Of a stretch of 17,056 bases of DNA, positions 7,457-15,111 are shown one piece after another. The notes below the pieces were generated by a model, which did no database searches, was not told the origin of the DNA, and saw nothing but the letters and a program-made list of their open reading frames with translations. Numbering within the stretch: the stretch's first letter is position 1; every line of letters begins with the position of its first letter. The translations under genes and the position numbers were made by a program. The DNA comes from Flavobacteriales bacterium (lineage in GTDB: Bacteria; Bacteroidota; Bacteroidia; Flavobacteriales_D; Crocinitomicaceae): contig CANJQZ010000014.1 in NCBI GenBank assembly GCA_947476515.1, forward strand, positions 1 through 17,056, read 5' to 3'.

Positions 7457-7490
7457 AACCCTGTAATTCAAAGAGTTACAGGGTTTTTTG
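7457..7490 (+). terminator. Intrinsic terminator after tRNA-Asp
   Basis: A 10-bp perfect stem (AACCCTGTAA at 7457-7466 with TTACAGGGTT at 7476-7485), a nine-base loop and a T run. It sits between converging transcription units and could partly stop the minus-strand adhesin transcript as well. Confidence 0.85.
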
Positions 7491-7526
7491 TTTTATAAGG
7501 TACAACAATGGGGACAACATTCACTT

Positions 7527-9416
7527 TTATCTGATTAGATTTACATGTCCAAATATATGTTTCTTTTCTTCTAAGCAAGAATTATCTGTAAAGATCAATT
7601 CCCAATTATAAGTATCATCTTGAGCTTTTTGATTATTGTAGGTTCCATCCCAACCAAAAGCTATGTTTTTAGTTTCAAAAACAATTTCACCCCATCTATT
7701 ATAAATTAACAAGTGCATACCTTCTACTTTGCTTTTATTCGAAAAAACAGGAATGAATGTATTATTGAATTCATCACCATCAGGGGTGAAAGTATTTGGT
7801 ACATAAAAAAGTAGCGGTGTAATAAAGATTCTTGAACTTGTATCTAAGCAACCAAATTCAGATTCAGCTATTAGCGTTATGTTATAAGAAATACTATCCA
7901 TTATTGTATAGATATAGCTTATGTCTGTAGTAGTTATGATTGGACTGCCATCGCCCATATCCCAATAATAATTTACTGCTCCGACTGACCCATTCGTTAA
8001 TGTCGCAGGCATACTCCCACAAATATCAGTAAAGTTTGCAATAGGATTTGGATGAACAATCACATTGGCATTTCCAGATTCAAAACATCCAGTGTTCGTA
8101 TTGGTAGCGACCACATAATAGGTGTCTGTGTATGGGGGAATAAATGGGATGTTATTGCTTATACCATGATCCCAGCTGTATGAATAATAATTTGGAACTG
8201 CTGTAAGGGTTGCAAAATGATCTGCACAGACAGTTACATCTGGGACATTAAACACAGGCAATGGGTTAACAGTTACGGATGAAATTGCAGGATAAACACA
8301 TCCATTAGTATTGTTATATACAACTGTATAGTTAGTGGTTGTAGTAGGAGCAACAATAATACTTTGAGTTGTTGCTCCTCCAGGTGACCATAAATATTGA
8401 CCAGCATTACCGCTTGAAATTGCAGAAAGAGTGACACTTTCGCCAAAACAAATGGTCGGACTATTTACTGTTATCAAAATTGGCTCAATAAAATCAAAAG
8501 TAGTATCTATAAAAGCAGGGCAAATATCACCTTCTGCAGTTATATTGCTCATATTACACCCATAAGTGTAATTTCCTGAAGTGAGGTTATTGATGGTAAC
8601 ACTTTGTGTTGTAGCCCCTCCAGGAGACCATAAATAAGATGTAAATCCATCAGGAGCATTTAGAGTAACATTACCATTACAATTTTGCTGTAAATTTAAT
8701 TCAAATGGGCCACATTTAGTAGTCAAATAGGCATATCCATAATGTCCACATTGAGCGCAATCCTTTGTTGTAAAACGAATTGAAATATTTTGGGAAATAA
8801 AATTCGTAAGGTCAATTGTTACTTTTTTCCAATTACTATAGGTGGTAATTCCACAATATGCAAAACTATTTATTGGGTCACCTCCGTATGTATCGTAAAA
8901 ATAGCAACTGTTGTTGGATCCTAAAGGAATACCATTAACATCGATTATTTCAACCGTAAACCTCGGTTTTTGCGGAATTGAATGTGAGCTTCCTGGATCT
9001 TCAAGTACTGCGGCATATTCATAAGTAAATAGTCTATTAGTCATATCTACTGCTAATGAATAACTTATCGTTTCAGAACCGCAACCGACTTGGTTATTTC
9101 CTAATTTACATGAATAGGATGCTCCAGGAGGTATCATTTGTAAATTACCACAAGTATTCGGATCAAGACCTGGTGCTGTTATTATGGTGTGATTACCCTC
9201 ACCGCCAAGGCCGGAGACTTGAGTTGGATTTATAGCACCATTATTAGCTGGACCCCAACTCGCTGACCAACCATTAAAATTACCGGTACTAAAATCACTA
9301 TTCGGACAATTGATTTGAGCTTGTGATACAAACCCATATAGTGATAATAGTAAAAATGAAATTTTTGTCACCACAATTTTTCTTCTTTTGCGCACAATAA
9401 TACCAATTGGAAGCAC
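7527..9416 (-). CDS. Secreted T9SS substrate with Ig/PKD and CHU_C domains
   Basis: Up to 629 residues. No in-frame ATG precedes the signal peptide; candidate starts are GTG at 9416, 9395, 9374 or 9371. With the second, the signal peptide has a basic VRKRRK head, a hydrophobic FLLLSLYGF core and SQAQ. The mature N-terminal domain (about 36-238) is cysteine-rich and lectin- or jelly-roll-like. Two Ig-like modules each carry an identical YLWSPGGATTQS (261-272 and 341-352). A PKD domain (about 457-533) contains YYWDMGDGSP. The end (about 537-629) is the gliding-motility-associated CHU_C domain, with VPNTFTPDGDEFNN, IYNRWGEIVFET and GWDGTYNNQ, which directs type B T9SS export. I infer a cell-surface or released adhesin-like protein. 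It follows the 520-residue homologue by 21 bases, in an apparent operon. Confidence 0.88.
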   Translation of the reverse strand: MLPIGIIVRKRRKIVVTKISFLLLSLYGFVSQAQINCPNSDFSTGNFNGWSASWGPANNGAINPTQVSGLGGEGNHTIITAPGLDPNTCGNLQMIPPGASYSCKLGNNQVGCGSETISYSLAVDMTNRLFTYEYAAVLEDPGSSHSIPQKPRFTVEIIDVNGIPLGSNNSCYFYDTYGGDPINSFAYCGITTYSNWKKVTIDLTNFISQNISIRFTTKDCAQCGHYGYAYLTTKCGPFELNLQQNCNGNVTLNAPDGFTSYLWSPGGATTQSVTINNLTSGNYTYGCNMSNITAEGDICPAFIDTTFDFIEPILITVNSPTICFGESVTLSAISSGNAGQYLWSPGGATTQSIIVAPTTTTNYTVVYNNTNGCVYPAISSVTVNPLPVFNVPDVTVCADHFATLTAVPNYYSYSWDHGISNNIPFIPPYTDTYYVVATNTNTGCFESGNANVIVHPNPIANFTDICGSMPATLTNGSVGAVNYYWDMGDGSPIITTTDISYIYTIMDSISYNITLIAESEFGCLDTSSRIFITPLLFYVPNTFTPDGDEFNNTFIPVFSNKSKVEGMHLLIYNRWGEIVFETKNIAFGWDGTYNNQKAQDDTYNWELIFTDNSCLEEKKHIFGHVNLIR

Positions 9417-9437
9417 TTAATGACATCACTATTTATG

Positions 9438-11000
9438 TTACCTGATAAGATGAAAAAAACCACTTTTCTGTCCTGCGGCATAATTTAATTTATAAAAATA
9501 AATCCCTTCTGTTAAATCCATTCCTTCTTGCGATCTGCCATTAAATGGAGCAGTAACATCTGTCTGAAGATATACATTAAAACCCCAGCGGTTAAAGATG
9601 CTTAACTCATAGGCTAAACAAGTATGATATATCTCTTTTAAATTAAAATAGTCATTAATTAAATCACTATTTGGAGTAAGAACATTAGGAAAATCTCTTG
9701 CTTCAAAATCTTCAGGATTCAGGATTTTTGTAAAAATATAAGTGGTGTCAGATACACAACCATTTTCAGTTGAATAGGCCAAGTAGGAGCCTATAGTTAA
9801 ATCAGATGCGATAATCGAAATAGGATTATTACTTGAATAAAAATCCACTGGTCCTTGCCAAAACAATTCAGAGTTTACGCCTGTAATTGCTGATAATTGA
9901 AGCTGTTCACCAGGACATTCTGGCTGGTTGGTAGTTAAAATGGGTGCGTCAGGAATTGGATAAACAATTAGGTTTATTGAAATGATGCTATCACAGCCGT
10001 TGATCGTTTGAAGAGTTATACTATAGTTTCCAGTTTGATTAAATGTGATACCGTTATTTGTGTAGGATTCACCTTGACAAATTGATCCTGCAATATTGGT
10101 TATATAGGTTGTATGAACTATTAAGTTAATAATGAAAGCACTATCACAACCATTGATTGTTGGCAAAATCACTAAGTAGTTTCCTGCCTGGGAAAAAGAT
10201 TGGTTATTGAACAAATAAGTTTCTCCATCACATATTTGGGGGGCAAGCGTTTGACTGTAAAGAGGAAATACCGACAAGTTCAGGTTTACAGTACTATCAC
10301 AACCATTTTGAGAAGTTAAAACTGATTGAAATGAACCAGGTTGAGTAAGAGAAACACCATTAAAGTTATAAGAACTACCCTGACAAATGGACACATTAGC
10401 ATTATTAATAGTAGCACCACAAGTAAATAATTGCAATCCAAAATAATCAAAATACCATCCTTCATCAACTGCGCCTTGTGAAGCGGGTTGAGCAATTTGT
10501 ATTGCTATTGAAGAAGAAGTGTGAGGGAAAGAAAAAGATAAATTATATGTGTTATTACTTATACTTCCAGCACCTTGAGGGTTATTTACAATGTTTAATG
10601 GATTATATTGATTTGGAAAGGACTGCATATTGCCGAATCCTCCAGTATTTGAAAAGGTTGTCGCGAAAATGGTATCTCCATCAGCAATGATATAGAAAAT
10701 GTCAGGTCCACAACAAAAATTACCATTACCGTCCCATGATGATTCAAGATAAAGTGTACAATTAAACACTAAACTATCATGACAAGGCAAACTATTGTCT
10801 GTGTAAGTTAAAAATTCAGGCCCAAATGGGCCCAAAAGTGTCCCAGTCCATGCTGGCGATCCCCCTCCCGCTACGGTCCATTCCGGACCTACATTAGCGT
10901 TAAAATTATTGGAATAATAGTCCAGCTGATCTACAACACATTGGGAATATGCATTATACAGAGAGAGATAAATTATTATAAAAAATAATACTTTTTTCAT
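9438..11000 (-). CDS. Secreted T9SS substrate with 51-residue repeats and CHU_C domain
   Basis: A 520-residue protein from ATG 10998-11000. The signal peptide is MKKVLFFIIIYLSLYNAYSQ. The N-terminal domain (about 25-195) is cysteine-bearing and ends DEGWYFDYFGLQLF, like a jelly-roll. Three tandem repeats with an exact 51-residue period start at I205, I256 and I307. Each begins I-C-x-G, contains a central G-N/S-Y/F, and ends NGCDS plus a beta strand, so each holds a possible internal disulfide. A more divergent Ig-like module spans about 355-425. The C-terminal CHU_C domain (about 438-520) has FPNVLTPNSDLINDYF, IFNRWGFNVY and ends FFHLIR, a type B T9SS signal. It is probably exported to the cell surface. 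The gene is first in a two-gene minus-strand unit. Confidence 0.88.
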   Translation of the reverse strand: MKKVLFFIIIYLSLYNAYSQCVVDQLDYYSNNFNANVGPEWTVAGGGSPAWTGTLLGPFGPEFLTYTDNSLPCHDSLVFNCTLYLESSWDGNGNFCCGPDIFYIIADGDTIFATTFSNTGGFGNMQSFPNQYNPLNIVNNPQGAGSISNNTYNLSFSFPHTSSSIAIQIAQPASQGAVDEGWYFDYFGLQLFTCGATINNANVSICQGSSYNFNGVSLTQPGSFQSVLTSQNGCDSTVNLNLSVFPLYSQTLAPQICDGETYLFNNQSFSQAGNYLVILPTINGCDSAFIINLIVHTTYITNIAGSICQGESYTNNGITFNQTGNYSITLQTINGCDSIISINLIVYPIPDAPILTTNQPECPGEQLQLSAITGVNSELFWQGPVDFYSSNNPISIIASDLTIGSYLAYSTENGCVSDTTYIFTKILNPEDFEARDFPNVLTPNSDLINDYFNLKEIYHTCLAYELSIFNRWGFNVYLQTDVTAPFNGRSQEGMDLTEGIYFYKLNYAAGQKSGFFHLIR

Positions 11001-11059
11001 CTTATCAAAATTGATCTAGCTTATTAAAATGTACTAAATCCTATAAAATAATTATCAAG

Positions 11060-11067
11060 CAAAGCTA
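11060..11067 (-). promoter_or_regulatory. -7 box of the adhesin operon
   Basis: On the minus strand this reads TAGCTTTG, a perfect TAnnTTTG match, 59 bases before the ATG of the 520-residue protein. The -33 element is weak (TTA at about 23 bases). Confidence 0.45.
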
Positions 11068-11347
11068 GTTGTAATATTGCAGTTTCCTACTAATTTCTTT
11101 TTTTATAATAATTAAATATTTTAATTGAAATCCTTAATTATATTAGGCCCAATAATGCTTTTATAAATTAAAACAGCCTTTTTTAAGTTAGTTTAAGTTC
11201 AGTTTATTTAATTTGAAAATTATTTTCAGGAACTATTTTTTAAAATTTAGTAAAAATTGACTTGAATGCCTCTATTTATAGAAATAATTTCTGAATTTTT
11301 CACTTGATTTACAAATACTTATTTGTGTGTTTGATTGCGTTTAAACC

Positions 11348-11372
11348 ATCAATCGAACCTCCTTCGATTGAT
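11348..11372. repeat. Perfect 10-bp inverted repeat with CCTCC/GGAGG loop
   Basis: ATCAATCGAA (11348-11357) and TTCGATTGAT (11363-11372) are exact reverse complements around a five-base loop that reads GGAGG on the minus strand. It lies 30 bases beyond the AAA+ gene stop. No T run follows on either strand, so it is not a typical intrinsic terminator. It could be an mRNA 3' end hairpin or a protein-binding site. Confidence 0.7.
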
Positions 11373-11401
11373 TCGATACTTCAGACTTAGAGCAAAAAAA
11401 A

Positions 11402-13018
11402 TTATATACTGTAACCAATGGAGGAGTAATTGGCTTTTTGTGATGATTTTTGCAAGAAGTCAGCCAAGTTAGTTTCTATTTTTCCTTGCTGCATACCTGT
11501 TATTTTTTGTAAATCCCATTGTTTTTTAAATTTTCCTAATTCAGCAGCAGTAAAGTTGTAGGCTTCTGCCAAGCTGCTGACATGATTTTCTGGTATGGTT
11601 GGAAAAATTTGCATAAGTAAAGCTTTACGGATTTCTTGATCTGGGTTATCAATTACAATATGCATCAAAAAACGGCGATTGAACGCTTCATCAAATTGAT
11701 CCGGAACATTTGTTGTACAAATCAATATTCCTTCAAAGGTTTCCAATTCGTTTAATAAAATGGTTTGGATGGTATTTTCGGTTTGTGAAATTGCCGATTG
11801 GTTGTTCGTTCGAGAACCAAAAACAGAATCAGCCTCATTGAAGAATAAAATTGGTGCATTCTCCATGGTTTTTGATAAGCGTCTATAGTCGTCGAATACG
11901 GATTCTATTGCTTTCTCCGATTCGCCCAAATACATATTTCTTTGTTGCGCTACTTGAAAAGTAAGTAAATCTCGCTGTGACAACAATGCAAGTTGCTTCG
12001 CTAATTCGGTTTTTCCTGTGCCAGGTCCTCCTGAAAGTAAAATAATGATACCCGCATAATCACCATTCTTACGAACTTGTTTTATAAATTTTTTGAAATG
12101 AATTGGCTCTAATATTTTTTTTAATAAATCAATTTGCTTGTTAATAGAGGGATTGTAAAGCAATGTTTTTTCTTTTATTTTTTGAAAACTATTCCATTCT
12201 AGTGTTTTATTTTTCAATTCAATGCTTGGGATCGAAATGTATTTCTTGTTTTGAACTGCCATCCAAGAACGATGAGCCCCTATTTTGTTTGAACTATGAT
12301 CTCTAATGTTTATTTCAAGCACTTCTTTTTCAAACAAGGGATGTTTTAGATCACTTAATTCTTGTTTTTTTCGCGCATAATCAATCTGATTGTCAGAAAA
12401 TAAATATATAAGTTGGTTTAATTCGATTTTATATTTCTCAAAAATCTGAATTAAACCTACATAGAGCGCCATATTAACATCTATTCTTTTAAGTTTTTTA
12501 GAAATCAAGTAGGAAATAAGCGGTAAATCCTTGTTGGTCATCACTGATCGAACATATTGAGACCATTCTTGTGGGCGTATATTTTTATTTCTGAATGATA
12601 CGGCACGGGCATACATAGCCATTATTTCAGCATCCTCTTTTTTAGATGTTTTTTTTGGAATGGCCTTTGTATTAGATGATTTTAGTGCAAGTTCGGCATT
12701 ATGAGTCAGGTAAATATGATCGCTGCCACTAAAAGGACCCTCTTCTCCAAACATAAACCAGCCGGCAACAAATAAATTTTCCACTTGAAAAATGACGGTA
12801 TCATTTTCGATGTGTGGATCCAATTCTTCGAGAAGTTCTTCAATTTTAACAAAATTTTTCTTTCCGCGGAGCATGCAATATATTGCAAGTACAAAAGTCA
12901 TTGACAGGTTAATTTTCACGAAACTTTTAAATTCATTCAATTGTCCTTCAAATTTTTCAGACGAAATTTCGGATATAGTTCGTTTGTTTTTGCTAAATTC
13001 ATTCAGCCAATTACGCAT
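11402..13018 (-). CDS. AAA+ ATPase
   Basis: A 538-residue protein in two halves. The N-terminal half (1-290) has no motif I can name; part of it (about 35-115) resembles a winged-helix or adaptor fold. The C-terminal half is a classical AAA+ domain (about 285-538). It has Walker A GGPGTGKT (330-337), an aromatic pore-loop-like NMYLGESE (361-368), Walker B ILFFNE (390-395), sensor 1 N437 (CTTNVP) and arginine-finger candidates R448/R449 (AFNRRF). Walker B has N394 where aspartate is usual; I recall this NEAD variant in a group of bacterial AAA proteins, so it may be a family trait rather than a defect. It probably forms an ATP-driven hexameric remodeller in the cytoplasm; its client is unknown. 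It diverges from the WYL regulator gene across 210 bases, suggesting joint control. Confidence 0.88.
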   Translation of the reverse strand: MRNWLNEFSKNKRTISEISSEKFEGQLNEFKSFVKINLSMTFVLAIYCMLRGKKNFVKIEELLEELDPHIENDTVIFQVENLFVAGWFMFGEEGPFSGSDHIYLTHNAELALKSSNTKAIPKKTSKKEDAEIMAMYARAVSFRNKNIRPQEWSQYVRSVMTNKDLPLISYLISKKLKRIDVNMALYVGLIQIFEKYKIELNQLIYLFSDNQIDYARKKQELSDLKHPLFEKEVLEINIRDHSSNKIGAHRSWMAVQNKKYISIPSIELKNKTLEWNSFQKIKEKTLLYNPSINKQIDLLKKILEPIHFKKFIKQVRKNGDYAGIIILLSGGPGTGKTELAKQLALLSQRDLLTFQVAQQRNMYLGESEKAIESVFDDYRRLSKTMENAPILFFNEADSVFGSRTNNQSAISQTENTIQTILLNELETFEGILICTTNVPDQFDEAFNRRFLMHIVIDNPDQEIRKALLMQIFPTIPENHVSSLAEAYNFTAAELGKFKKQWDLQKITGMQQGKIETNLADFLQKSSQKANYSSIGYSI

Positions 13019-13120
13019 AGATTGTGGGATTTAAGTAATGAAAAATAAGGGTGCTTGAGAATAATACGAATGAGAACAAAAAATATAACTTGTTTTTAAT
13101 TATTTAAATCATGTTTTGCA

Positions 13121-13142
13121 TATCAGAGTAATAACCCTGATA
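13121..13142. repeat. Imperfect 22-bp palindrome, candidate operator
   Basis: The half sites TATCAGAGTAA and (reverse complement of the other half) TATCAGGGTTA match at 9 of 11 positions, with six-base perfect ends TATCAG/CTGATA. It lies in the divergent spacer, about 86 bases from the WYL start and 102 from the AAA+ start, where a regulator could control both genes. Confidence 0.5.
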
Positions 13143-13216
13143 CGGAATGACTAAAGAAGGCTTTTGAAGAAAAAAACTATTTTAAAAAATTATTTTTTTC
13201 TTCTGTAACTCGATAC

Positions 13217-13224
13217 TAACTTCG
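13217..13224 (+). promoter_or_regulatory. Possible -7 box of the WYL gene
   Basis: TAACTTCG, one mismatch from TAnnTTTG, ends four bases before the ATG at 13229; the -33 position is only T-rich. If used, the mRNA would be leaderless or nearly so. Confidence 0.3.
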
Positions 13225-13228
13225 CAAC

Positions 13229-14449
13229 ATGCTAGAAAAAGGTGAAAAAGGGCGCAAAGCAGATGAGAGTTGGCACAGCGGAAAAAAACTAAGGATACGA
13301 CTCATACATGAGTTTATCATGGGTGCTTCTGGAACACAATCTGAGATGCTTAATTATGTGAATAAAAAATTAAGGGAGTTAGATCTACCTATTATCTTTC
13401 TTGCCACCCTTCAAGGAGATCTTAGTTTATTGAACAGCGGTGATTTTTTGAATGAAAAAGAATTAAACACATTTAAACCTTTCCCAAATGGGAAATATTT
13501 TAATGCTAAACTTGACAAAAAAATTGGGAAGTATTACTACGATGGACCAAATATTCCTCCACTCAACCGTCTAAGTAAAGAAGAGGAAATGACACTGCCT
13601 TTTCTTACTTCCCTCCTAAACCCATATGACGATATACCTGCTTTCAAGAAATTCCTCGATGAAGCTTCTTCGATTTTTGATAAAGATCTCAAAAAGGTAG
13701 ATACCAGTAAGACATTCTCCATCGTGAGTCCTAAATTCAATTTTTCGAATGATCGGGTTACGATGATCAGCAACTTGTTAACATTATTAAAGCACATCGA
13801 AGATGGAGAGGAAGTTACCTTTGACTATTCAATTCCTAGCGTGATCGAATACAGAAAGAAAACGCCCGGAGATAAATCGACGATCATTCTTAAACCACTT
13901 TACATTCGGCTTTATCAAAATTTATATTACCTCACTGGTATCCGCCAAGATTCAGTGTCTTGTATTCAAAATTTCCGTATCGATTTGATCCGTGATAATA
14001 GCATTAAACCTATCCCAATAGGTAAAGACACCATGAAAATGAAAACATTTGATGTCGAAAAAGCTAGAAAAGATTCACAATTAGAAGGCTTTTTGCAACG
14101 ATCGCTTGGAATTTGGATGCATCCGGAAACCTCGCTTACTGAAGTCGTTATTATTCGTTTTCACGGCTGGGCAGCGAAACATTTACAAACTTTTCAATTG
14201 CATCATTCTCAAACTTATTTACCTGACTCAGCTACCTCTGAATATTCAGATTACGAATTCACCTTGTGTACTTATGATAAACATATAGAGGGTATTAGCA
14301 GAGAAGAGCGCAATAGAGAGATACTCATTCAAAAAGGATCAATAGATCCACAAAATCGACCATATGTTGCTTGGTTAAGTCGCTACCCAGAAGCAGGATA
14401 TATCTTCGGTCGATTCATCAATTTCATTGAATTTATCGGTAAAAAATAA
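13229..14449 (+). CDS. WYL-domain transcriptional regulator
   Basis: A 406-residue protein. Residues about 15-70 occupy the place of the N-terminal winged helix of WYL regulators (KLRIRLIHEFI onward), but the usual helix-turn-helix pattern is weak. A WYL domain spans about 183-262, with VTFDYS, LKPLYIRLYQNLYYLTGIR and NFRIDLIRD. The signature W-Y-L is Y233-Y234-L235 here, a common variation. A C-terminal extension (about 285-406) resembles the WYL C-terminal region (SLGIW, VVIIRFHGWAAKHLQ). WYL proteins bind ligands, often nucleic acid or nucleotides, and regulate transcription, frequently of defence or stress genes. Head-to-head arrangement with the AAA+ gene suggests it controls that gene and its own. 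The ATG was chosen because no other in-frame start fits upstream. Confidence 0.85.
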   Translation: MLEKGEKGRKADESWHSGKKLRIRLIHEFIMGASGTQSEMLNYVNKKLRELDLPIIFLATLQGDLSLLNSGDFLNEKELNTFKPFPNGKYFNAKLDKKIGKYYYDGPNIPPLNRLSKEEEMTLPFLTSLLNPYDDIPAFKKFLDEASSIFDKDLKKVDTSKTFSIVSPKFNFSNDRVTMISNLLTLLKHIEDGEEVTFDYSIPSVIEYRKKTPGDKSTIILKPLYIRLYQNLYYLTGIRQDSVSCIQNFRIDLIRDNSIKPIPIGKDTMKMKTFDVEKARKDSQLEGFLQRSLGIWMHPETSLTEVVIIRFHGWAAKHLQTFQLHHSQTYLPDSATSEYSDYEFTLCTYDKHIEGISREERNREILIQKGSIDPQNRPYVAWLSRYPEAGYIFGRFINFIEFIGKK

Positions 14450-14460
14450 ATTTTTGCATC

Positions 14461-14482
14461 AAGACCTAATTAATTAGGTCTT
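14461..14482. repeat. Perfect 22-bp palindrome upstream of a -7 box
   Basis: AAGACCTAATT is followed directly by its exact reverse complement. It starts 11 bases after the WYL stop and ends eight bases before the -7 box at 14491, so it covers the -33 region of the next promoter. The T run after it is poor (TTGTGTC). It could be an operator, a weak terminator, or both. Confidence 0.8.
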
Positions 14483-14490
14483 GTGTCTAC

Positions 14491-14498
14491 TAATTTTG
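14491..14498 (+). promoter_or_regulatory. -7 box of the 163-residue protein gene
   Basis: A perfect -7 match, TAATTTTG, 44 bases before ATG 14543. The -33 position (TTA at 14470-14472, 18 bases away) falls in the middle of the 22-bp palindrome. Confidence 0.45.
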
Positions 14499-14542
14499 TA
14501 TTCAAAACAGAGCGTCTGTTTACAAAACTAAAATTTATTATC

Positions 14543-15034
14543 ATGTTTGAATTTATTTCAGAACGCCCAACTGTGGAAGATTGGCGCCACGACCTTAACC
14601 TTAGTTTCCAGCACCTTGGAATTTATCCTATGTCACATTATAAGAGCGCTTTGTATGAAGAGCTAAAAAAACTCAATACACTATTATGCGAATACGAAGG
14701 AGTGGTGCCCTCTCTTTACTATAATAACATAGACCGTCCTTATTGGTATAAACTAGAGGTTCGAGTGAATAATTCAATGCAAAAGTTCACTGCCTATGTC
14801 AAATACGAAGTAAACACCGATAAAAAACTTTTTGCTGAGATTTTTTGCACTCATTTACCCAGCACAGAAGAATTCCCTATAAAAGGCGGAGCTGAGTGGC
14901 GAAAAATTGAATTAATTGAAGCAGAAATTGAAAATCCAGGATTTGTTGTTGCTTACATTAAAAATCAGTTTATACGCTTTGAAAGCTACCGCCAAATTGG
15001 AAGAGATATCACTTATGCAGTGATGGAGGAATAA
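14543..15034 (+). CDS. Uncharacterised protein, 163 residues
   Basis: I do not recognise this protein. From ATG 14543 it has 163 residues; an in-frame GTG at 14483 would add 20, but the -7 box lies inside that extension. It has no signal peptide or membrane segment and looks like a soluble mixed alpha/beta protein. A helical N-terminal third (about 10-50) is followed by alternating strands rich in aromatic residues (SLYYNN, PYWYKLEVRV, FTAYVKYEV), then IKGGAEWRKIELIEAEIENPGF and a C-terminal stretch ending RQIGRDITYAVMEE. No catalytic motif stands out. It lies 93 bases after the WYL gene, has its own probable promoter, and is followed 77 bases later by another unknown gene. Confidence 0.75.
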   Translation: MFEFISERPTVEDWRHDLNLSFQHLGIYPMSHYKSALYEELKKLNTLLCEYEGVVPSLYYNNIDRPYWYKLEVRVNNSMQKFTAYVKYEVNTDKKLFAEIFCTHLPSTEEFPIKGGAEWRKIELIEAEIENPGFVVAYIKNQFIRFESYRQIGRDITYAVMEE

Positions 15035-15111
15035 TAATTTAAGAAAGTTTGAAACAAAATGCTAAAGAGTAATATAATATTAAATAATAGATAAAAATCG
15101 ATATAAAAATC

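Larger units (their letters stand above)
11001..11401 (-). other. AT-rich non-coding spacer
   Basis: About 400 bases with no plausible gene on either strand. It holds the adhesin -7 box (11060-11067), short AT-rich inverted repeats (AATTAAA-TAT-TTTAATT at 11110-11126; GAAAAT-T-ATTTTC at 11215-11227) and a stronger 10-bp inverted repeat at 11348-11372. Confidence 0.6.

Noticed and set aside
7408..7611. Plus-strand open frame beginning MGSRVRVPSRPP
   Set aside because: It is translated from the 3' half of tRNA-Asp and its terminator; this N-terminus is a well-known artefact of tRNA genes.
9438..11000. Repeated segments as a CRISPR array or insertion element
   Set aside because: The repeats are 51-codon, diverged and in frame within one protein; no short identical repeats with unique spacers, transposase or terminal inverted repeats are present anywhere in the window.
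11348..11372. Inverted repeat as an intrinsic terminator of the AAA+ gene
   Set aside because: The stem is good but no T run follows on the minus strand; kept as a repeat of unknown role.
12792..13034. Plus-strand open frame opposite the AAA+ N-terminus
   Set aside because: It is antisense to a long, intact AAA+ reading frame and has no recognisable content.
14483..14542. GTG-initiated extension of the 163-residue protein
   Set aside because: The perfect -7 box TAATTTTG lies within it, so the transcript would start after the GTG.
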